This document shows positions 53,292 through 57,659 of a DNA stretch of 57,659 nucleotides, piece after piece; within the stretch, counting starts at the first letter, position 1; every line of letters starts with the position of its first letter. The stretch comes from Phaeospirillum sp. Lineage in GTDB: Bacteria > Pseudomonadota > Alphaproteobacteria > Rhodospirillales > Magnetospirillaceae. Below the pieces are notes generated by a model. The model was given only the letters and a program-made list of their open reading frames with translations. It did not search any database and had not been told where the DNA came from. Position numbers and translations under genes: made by a program. Location: contig JAVBXM010000243.1 of NCBI GenBank assembly GCA_030824585.1, positions 1 through 57,659 of the forward strand, given 5' to 3'.

Positions 53292-54005
53292 CTACTCGTC
53301 CGCCGTTTCCTCGGCCATCAGCCTGTTCCAGGCCAGGGCCAGCGTGCCGGCGGTCAGGGCCATGCCGAGATAGCGCACCGGCACCATCACGGCGTCGCGC
53401 AGGGCCAGGCCGTCGACCAGTTCCATCTCGGGCAGCATCTTCACCCCTTCCTGCAGCAGGTTGAGCGGCAGCCAGCAGACGAACACCGCCACCCCCAGGG
53501 CCAGACCGCCCCGGATCATCAGGTCCGGCACCCGCCAGCCCAGGTTGCCGGACGGGCCGGCGCGCTCGAGCGCCGCGTCGGCCGGCACCAGATAGAAACC
53601 GCCCAGCAGCAGGTGGGTCGCCCCCGACAGCACCATCACCGAATCGGCGAGCGGCACGCCGGCGGCGATGGCCAGCGACGCCGAAATGACCTGGGCGGGA
53701 AAGCTGATGAAGATCTCGGCCGCCATCCAGGACAGGGCCCCGAAGGTCTCGCGGCGGCCCAGGCGGAAATAGTGGCGGCTGGACGGAATTTCCCCCAGCC
53801 CGACCATGCGCAGCCACGCCACCACGAAGACGCCGCGCGCCAGCAGGTCGGTGACGCCGCCGGCCATGAGGTGGCGGGACGATACCGCCGCGCCCAGCAG
53901 GCTGATCGCCATGCACAGCCAGGACAGGCGGAAAAAGACGGGAAACTGCTCGATCAGGATCAGCAGGCTGCGGAAGGCCAGGCGGCAATAGCGGAAAAGT
54001 CCCAC
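53292..54005 (-). CDS. Hypothetical multi-pass membrane protein
   Basis: The 237-residue protein has several hydrophobic segments, including LSWLCMAISLLGAAVS, LARGVFVVAWLRMVGLG, QVISASLAIAAGVPLADSVMVLSG and GGLALGVAVFVCWLPLNLL, consistent with about six membrane passes. GTG 54005 has GGAGG about eight bases upstream. No family is recognised. It is convergent with rnhA. Its short hydrophilic loops give no hint of enzymatic function. Confidence 0.6.
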   Translation of the reverse strand: MGLFRYCRLAFRSLLILIEQFPVFFRLSWLCMAISLLGAAVSSRHLMAGGVTDLLARGVFVVAWLRMVGLGEIPSSRHYFRLGRRETFGALSWMAAEIFISFPAQVISASLAIAAGVPLADSVMVLSGATHLLLGGFYLVPADAALERAGPSGNLGWRVPDLMIRGGLALGVAVFVCWLPLNLLQEGVKMLPEMELVDGLALRDAVMVPVRYLGMALTAGTLALAWNRLMAEETADE

Positions 54006-54048
54006 TCATCCCCCTCCCGTGGTGATCAGAGCGGCAGGCACGCGTCAA

Positions 54049-54112
54049 TGCCGCGACTTGCGGCCATTGAGGCCGCGGCCAAGCGCGCGGAGGCGCGCGC
54101 CCGGCGAGGGAA
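54049..54112. repeat. Dispersed GC-rich intergenic repeat, copy 4
   Basis: The block ATGCCGCGACTTGCGGCC, TTGAGGCCGCGGCCAAG and GCGCGCGCCCGGCGAGG matches the copy at 27008-27070 along its full length. Its core is the reverse complement of the shorter copies at 14198 and 33931. Confidence 0.75.
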
Positions 54113-54155
54113 AAACAAAGGCGAGAGGGTGATGCAGATATTCCGCATTACCCTC

Positions 54156-54896
54156 CTAAGGCCGGCCCGCCTCGAAATGGCCGCGCACCAGATTGATCTG
54201 GCGGATCAGGTCGTCGGCGCTGATGGGCTTGGTCAGCACCTTGGAGGCCCCCACCTGGCGGGTGATCTCGTGGGCCTGCTCGGACTTGTCGCCGGTCAGG
54301 ATCAGCACCGGCTTGCGGCTGTTGAGGTTCCCCTTCTCGGTGCGCAGCGTGCGCAGGAACTCGATGCCGTCCATGTTCTCCATGTGCAGGTCGCAGATGA
54401 TGACGTCGGGGTCCACGTCGCCCGAGCGCAGCATCTCCAGCGCCACCAGCCCGTCATTGGCCTCGGAGATCTGGGCCGGGTTGGCCTTGCCCAGCAGCTT
54501 CTTGATGATGCTGCGCATCACTTCCTGGTCGTCGATGACCATGATGTGCAGGCCGGCGCCGCCGATCTGCATGGTCAGCGCCGCGCCGTCCTTGAACTTC
54601 TCGATCTGCTTGGCCGAGTTCTTGGGCAGCGGCACCTTGCGCTCGCGGCAGTAAAGGGTCAGCGCCTGCCCCACGTCATCGCGCGAGAAGACGAAGTCCT
54701 TGGGCGAGGCCCCGGCGAATACCGCCGGAAAGCGGATGGAGAGCGCGATGTCCTGGGAGGGATCGAAGCTGAGCAGGTCGGGGGCGGTGTCGGGCAGCAT
54801 CTTGCCGATGCGCTCGCCGTAGCGGCGGATGGCGTCCAGGAAGTCCGCCCGGGGAAAGACGATGACACGACGTTCCAGAATCATTTCGGGCGACAC
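54156..54896 (-). CDS. Response regulator with unusual N-terminal domain and C-terminal receiver
   Basis: The 246-residue protein has a C-terminal receiver domain from about residue 117: IMVIDDQEVMRSIIKKLLG with D122 and D123, phosphoacceptor Asp169 in DVIICDLHMENMDG, a Thr in LTGDK and the Lys in LTKPI. The first 110 residues (ERRVIVFPRADFLDAIRRYG and SFDPSQDIALSIRFPAV) are not a domain I recognise. Receivers at the C-terminus are less common. It is next to a diguanylate cyclase gene. The GTG at 54896 is taken as start; ATG 54884 is possible. Confidence 0.75.
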   Translation of the reverse strand: MSPEMILERRVIVFPRADFLDAIRRYGERIGKMLPDTAPDLLSFDPSQDIALSIRFPAVFAGASPKDFVFSRDDVGQALTLYCRERKVPLPKNSAKQIEKFKDGAALTMQIGGAGLHIMVIDDQEVMRSIIKKLLGKANPAQISEANDGLVALEMLRSGDVDPDVIICDLHMENMDGIEFLRTLRTEKGNLNSRKPVLILTGDKSEQAHEITRQVGASKVLTKPISADDLIRQINLVRGHFEAGRP

Positions 54897-54976
54897 ACCT
54901 GTGATCGTCGCGGCCCCACCCGGCCACGGGCCCCTGCAGTATTACAGGCGGGAGCGCGGCCGGTCCAGGGATGCAT

Positions 54977-56035
54977 CTATTTCGCCGCGTCGCTCAGCGG
55001 GTTTTCCAGGTCGGCCTCGCTCTTGACCCGGTTGCGCCCGTCGCGCTTGGCCAGATACATGGCCTCGTCGGCGCGGTGGACCAGGGCATCGGGGCCTTCG
55101 GCATCCTTCAGGAGGGCGGCGCCGATGGACAGGGTCACCTGCCCCAGGACCTGGCCGGTGCGGCGGTTGGTCAGGCGCTTGGTGGAAACCTGATTGCGAA
55201 TGGCCTCGGCCACCTCCATGGACTTTTCCAGGGGAGTGGCCGGCAGGATCACCGCGAATTCCTCGCCGCCGTAACGGGCGGCGGTATCCTTGGCCTGGGC
55301 GATCTCGTTGAGCGAGCGCGCCACCAGCTTCAGCACCTGATCGCCCAACTGGTGGCCGTAGGTGTCGTTGAACAGCTTGAAATGGTCGATGTCGATCATC
55401 AGCAGCGACAGCGGCGCATCCGAGGCGCGGGCGTCGAGCACCGCCAGGTTCAGCGAGTGATCGAACAGCTTGCGATTGGCCAACTGGGTCAGGGCGTCGG
55501 TGGAGGCCTCGCGCTTCAGATCGTCCAGATGATTGCGCAGCCGGGCGATCTCGTTGGAGGAGTTCTCCAGGCGCTGCTCCAACTGGCGGTTCAGGTCGGC
55601 CATCACCTTGGTCTCGGCCAGGATGCCGGAGACCAGTTCGGACAGCCCGGCGGCCGACGGCCCATCGGCCAGCTTGCCGCTGAAATCCTCGAGGGCGGCG
55701 CCGTAATTGGTCGTTCCCTGGTTGGCGTTGCTCAGGTATTCGAGCACGCGGCCCACCGCTTCCTCGACCCGCTGGCCCACTTCGCGCAGTTCGGCGGTGT
55801 CCTGGGGGAAGACGGCGAAGCGCTCGTAAAGCTCGTCGTTGACCTTGGGGGTGAACTTCTTGCCCGTCTTCAGGATTTCGTCGATGGCGGCAGTCAGTTC
55901 CGGATTGCGGCCGGCCACATAGGCGTACCAGATGGCGTAGTTCTCGGGATGCGGCGGCACCTTGTGCCGCTCCATCATGGCCAGCGCCGCCCGGGCGCAA
56001 TGGGAGGCGACATCAAGGGAATCCGGGCTTTTCAT
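54977..56035 (-). CDS. Diguanylate cyclase (GGDEF protein)
   Basis: The 352-residue protein has an N-terminal helical region (about 1-170, including an EQRLENSSNEIARLRNHLDD coiled-coil-like stretch). A GGDEF domain follows with DALTQLANRKLFD, IDIDHFKLFNDTYGH and R-Y-GGEEF at 256-260. The I-site position reads QAKD instead of RxxD, so product inhibition may be lost. The enzyme should make c-di-GMP. ATG 56035 has AGG six bases upstream. It lies beside the response regulator and may be its output. Confidence 0.9.
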   Translation of the reverse strand: MKSPDSLDVASHCARAALAMMERHKVPPHPENYAIWYAYVAGRNPELTAAIDEILKTGKKFTPKVNDELYERFAVFPQDTAELREVGQRVEEAVGRVLEYLSNANQGTTNYGAALEDFSGKLADGPSAAGLSELVSGILAETKVMADLNRQLEQRLENSSNEIARLRNHLDDLKREASTDALTQLANRKLFDHSLNLAVLDARASDAPLSLLMIDIDHFKLFNDTYGHQLGDQVLKLVARSLNEIAQAKDTAARYGGEEFAVILPATPLEKSMEVAEAIRNQVSTKRLTNRRTGQVLGQVTLSIGAALLKDAEGPDALVHRADEAMYLAKRDGRNRVKSEADLENPLSDAAK

Positions 56036-56048
56036 CGTTACCTGAACC

Positions 56049-56543
56049 TCAATTGCACTGCCCGAGGGAGCCCTCGGCACAAATGGTCTTTCCGTCCGTC
56101 CACCGGGCGCCGGACAGATCGGCGTTCAGCAGTTCGGCCCCCAACGTCTTGGCCCCGGTCAGGTTCGCGCCGCGCAGCGAGGCGTGAAAGAACCGGGTCC
56201 GGCGGAGGTCGGCCCCCACCAGGGATGCTCCGCTCAGATCGGCCTTGGTGAAATCGGCGTCGCTGAACAGGCCGTCGTCGAGACGGGCCCCGGCCAGGAC
56301 GGCGCTGACGAACCGTACCCGATAGGCGTCGACCTTCACCAGAACCGCCCCGCTCAACCGAGCGCGCTGGAAACTGGTTTCCCGCAATCGCGCCCCGGTC
56401 AGGTCATGCCCGGTGAAGTCGCGGCCGTCCATGTAACAACGCTGCCAATCCACCCCCGGCGCCGCCGGCTGTGTACAATCGGCGGCAAGCACCTCCGACG
56501 GGCAGAGCAGGGCGACGATTGCAAGGATCAGGACCAACCTCAT
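56049..56543 (-). CDS. Secreted pentapeptide-repeat protein
   Basis: The 164-residue protein has a signal peptide (MRLVLILAIVALLCPSEVLA) and about 20 A(D/N)LxX pentapeptide repeats, such as FTGHDLTGARLRETSFQRAR, ADFTKADLSGASLVGADLRR and ASLRGANLTGAK. Such repeats form a right-handed quadrilateral beta-helix. It probably acts in the periplasm. A pair of cysteines near the N- and C-termini of the mature protein could form disulfides. The function is unknown. Confidence 0.85.
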   Translation of the reverse strand: MRLVLILAIVALLCPSEVLAADCTQPAAPGVDWQRCYMDGRDFTGHDLTGARLRETSFQRARLSGAVLVKVDAYRVRFVSAVLAGARLDDGLFSDADFTKADLSGASLVGADLRRTRFFHASLRGANLTGAKTLGAELLNADLSGARWTDGKTICAEGSLGQCN

Positions 56544-56647
56544 ATCCGTTTTTTATTCCCCCCCGCGTCCACATAAAAGGAATATTTGGTAGCGACCCGA
56601 TAGAAGTTTACGCTGGTCCCGTAGCAATTTCGTCACGGAGGGCAGCC

Positions 56648-57421
56648 ATGACCCGAAGCGAAGCCGATATCGTTCTCGACGAAGCCGAGACATTGTGGCT
56701 TTCGGGCGAGAAACAGCGGGCCCGCGAGTGCTGCCTGCGGGCCCGCCTGCTCTATCATGAAACCGGCGACGGACGGGGCGAGGCCGACGCGCTGACCCGC
56801 ATGGGCGATATCGAGGCGGAGACCGGCCACGGCAACGCGGCGCGCCAGGCTTATGTGGAGGCCCGCCAGCTCTATGCCCGCGGCGGCGACCAGCGCGAGC
56901 AGGGCGGTATCCTGGTGCGGCTGGCCCGCCTGTCCCAGCGCGAAGGCGACGAGCCGGGAGCCCGCTCCTTCTATCAATCGGCCCTCGACCTCTATCAGGC
57001 GGCCGGCGACTGGTCCGGCCTGGGCCACGTGCACCGGGCGCTGGGCCATATGGACCGCGACGGCGGCGCCCAGGACAAGGCGCTGGACCGCTACCGCGAG
57101 GCCCTGGCCTGCTACCGGCGCTCGACAGACACCCTGGGCGAGGCCGGAACCCTCAAGGCCATGGCCGCCGTTCAGCTGGCCCTGGGCCATGCCGACCGGG
57201 CCCGCGCCGAATGCGACGAGGCCCTGGGCCTGATGCGTCAGGCGGGCGACCTGCTGGGCGAGGCCAAGGCCACCCGGCTGATGGGCCGCATCCTGGCCGG
57301 TGAGGGATTGCGCGACGCGGCCCGAAAATCCATGCAGGCCGCCGCCAAGCTGTTCGCCCGGGCGGGCGACGTGGCATCCCACGACGAGGCGGAGGAGGAG
57401 GCGAGAACCTTGTCGTGCTGA
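56648..57421 (+). CDS. Tetratricopeptide-repeat protein
   Basis: The 257-residue protein consists of about six TPR-like helical pairs. Examples are ARECCLRARLLYHETGDGRG, AARQAYVEARQLYARGGDQR, ARSFYQSALDLYQAAGDWSG and ALDRYREALACYRRSTDTLG. There is no signal peptide. A strong GGAGG ribosome site lies before ATG 56648. TPR proteins usually hold other proteins together. No partner is visible from the neighbours. The repeats are unusually regular, with a G-D turn in each. Confidence 0.85.
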   Translation: MTRSEADIVLDEAETLWLSGEKQRARECCLRARLLYHETGDGRGEADALTRMGDIEAETGHGNAARQAYVEARQLYARGGDQREQGGILVRLARLSQREGDEPGARSFYQSALDLYQAAGDWSGLGHVHRALGHMDRDGGAQDKALDRYREALACYRRSTDTLGEAGTLKAMAAVQLALGHADRARAECDEALGLMRQAGDLLGEAKATRLMGRILAGEGLRDAARKSMQAAAKLFARAGDVASHDEAEEEARTLSC

Positions 57422-57571
57422 GCGGGAGCGACGCTTTCAGGCACGGGCGACAATTGCCTTAGCTGACATGGCCGATCCATACCCCATGTTTCCGAGGCCC
57501 CATGTTTCCGAGCCCCTCCGTCAGTGGGAAACGGCTTGACCCGCTTCACCACGAAGCGACTGTGTTGCGCG
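57422..57571. other. Intergenic region with a 15-base direct repeat beside an IS end
   Basis: No gene is supported. CCCCATGTTTCCGAG occurs twice, at 57482-57496 and 57498-57512, separated by a single G. The following CGGCTTGACCCGCTTCACC lies between the repeat and the transposase end and probably includes the end of the mobile element. Confidence 0.5.
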
Positions 57572-57659
57572 TCAAGTGTTCCATGCGCGAGCATCCCGGA
57601 CGATGGCGTTGAGGATGACGAGGAGCTTTCGCATGCAAGCGACCAGGGCTGTCATTTTC
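57572..57659 (-). mobile_element. C-terminal end of an IS110-family-like transposase
   Basis: The minus strand from the window edge to a TGA at 57574-57572 reads MTALVACMRKLLVILNAIV followed by RDARAWNT. This is the usual C-terminus of IS110/IS116/IS902 transposases. Only the last 28 residues are inside the window, so the element's identity and integrity cannot be judged. No long terminal repeat is visible at the edge. Confidence 0.7.

Noticed and set aside
1-57659. tRNA, rRNA or CRISPR loci
   Set aside because: No cloverleaf-like or rRNA-like sequence and no regularly spaced repeat array was found on reading both strands.

Overview
The window is a GC-rich bacterial chromosome segment with dense, short-spaced operons. 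It is most consistent with an alphaproteobacterium of the Rhodospirillales, possibly Magnetospirillum-like. This is inferred from gene content (ispH-thrB-rnhA order, an APH-type homoserine kinase, GTP-type PEP carboxykinase, split glycine decarboxylase, several c-di-GMP proteins); no rRNA or magnetosome gene is present to prove it. No tRNA, rRNA or CRISPR array was seen.

Layout. (1) 1-1316: the end of a CaiB-type CoA transferase facing argD. (2) 1376-21172: a large accessory sugar/methyltransfer locus. It holds four SAM methyltransferase or radical-SAM genes plus a TylF-like methyltransferase, an aldo/keto reductase with a ParB-like tail, and a large putative glycosyltransferase. It also holds GDP-heptose-type activation genes (HddA-like kinase, HddC-like guanylyltransferase, GDP-mannose-dehydratase-like SDR, RmlC-like epimerase), three related NDP-sugar epimerase/dehydratases, a NUDIX hydrolase, a split transketolase and an E1 alpha/beta dehydrogenase pair without E2/E3. 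(3) 21217-23977: an overlapping run of UDG-like, HAD, cupredoxin lipoprotein, DUF985 cupin and GST genes. (4) 24073-26804: DUF4198 protein and TonB-dependent receptor. (5) 27191-36298: lipoprotein, pckG, HugZ-like protein, PCu(A)C copper chaperone, XRE regulator, queG-queF, hldE and a metallophosphatase. (6) 36430-40793: two tandem degenerate GGDEF/EAL-like paralogues translationally coupled to an ABC-2 exporter. (7) 40918-45031: lysine-methyltransferase-like gene, DUF2335 gene pair, ubiA and an EAL phosphodiesterase. (8) 45164-49820: tandem glycine riboswitch and gcvT-gcvH-gcvPA-gcvPB. (9) 49883-57421: lipoprotein, ispH, thrB, rnhA, membrane protein, response regulator, diguanylate cyclase, pentapeptide and TPR proteins. 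(10) The right edge enters the 3' end of an IS110-type transposase.

The most unusual part is region 2. Co-linear GDP-heptose-type genes and two thiamine-diphosphate enzyme pairs suggest a nucleotide-activated higher-carbon or branched sugar that is then reduced, methylated and transferred. The product is unknown. Region 6 is a second candidate system: catalytically degenerate c-di-GMP-type proteins wired by overlapping start/stop codons to an exporter. Several families of roughly 40-110 bp intergenic fold-back repeats are scattered through the window, one of them sitting between the ABC ATPase and permease genes.
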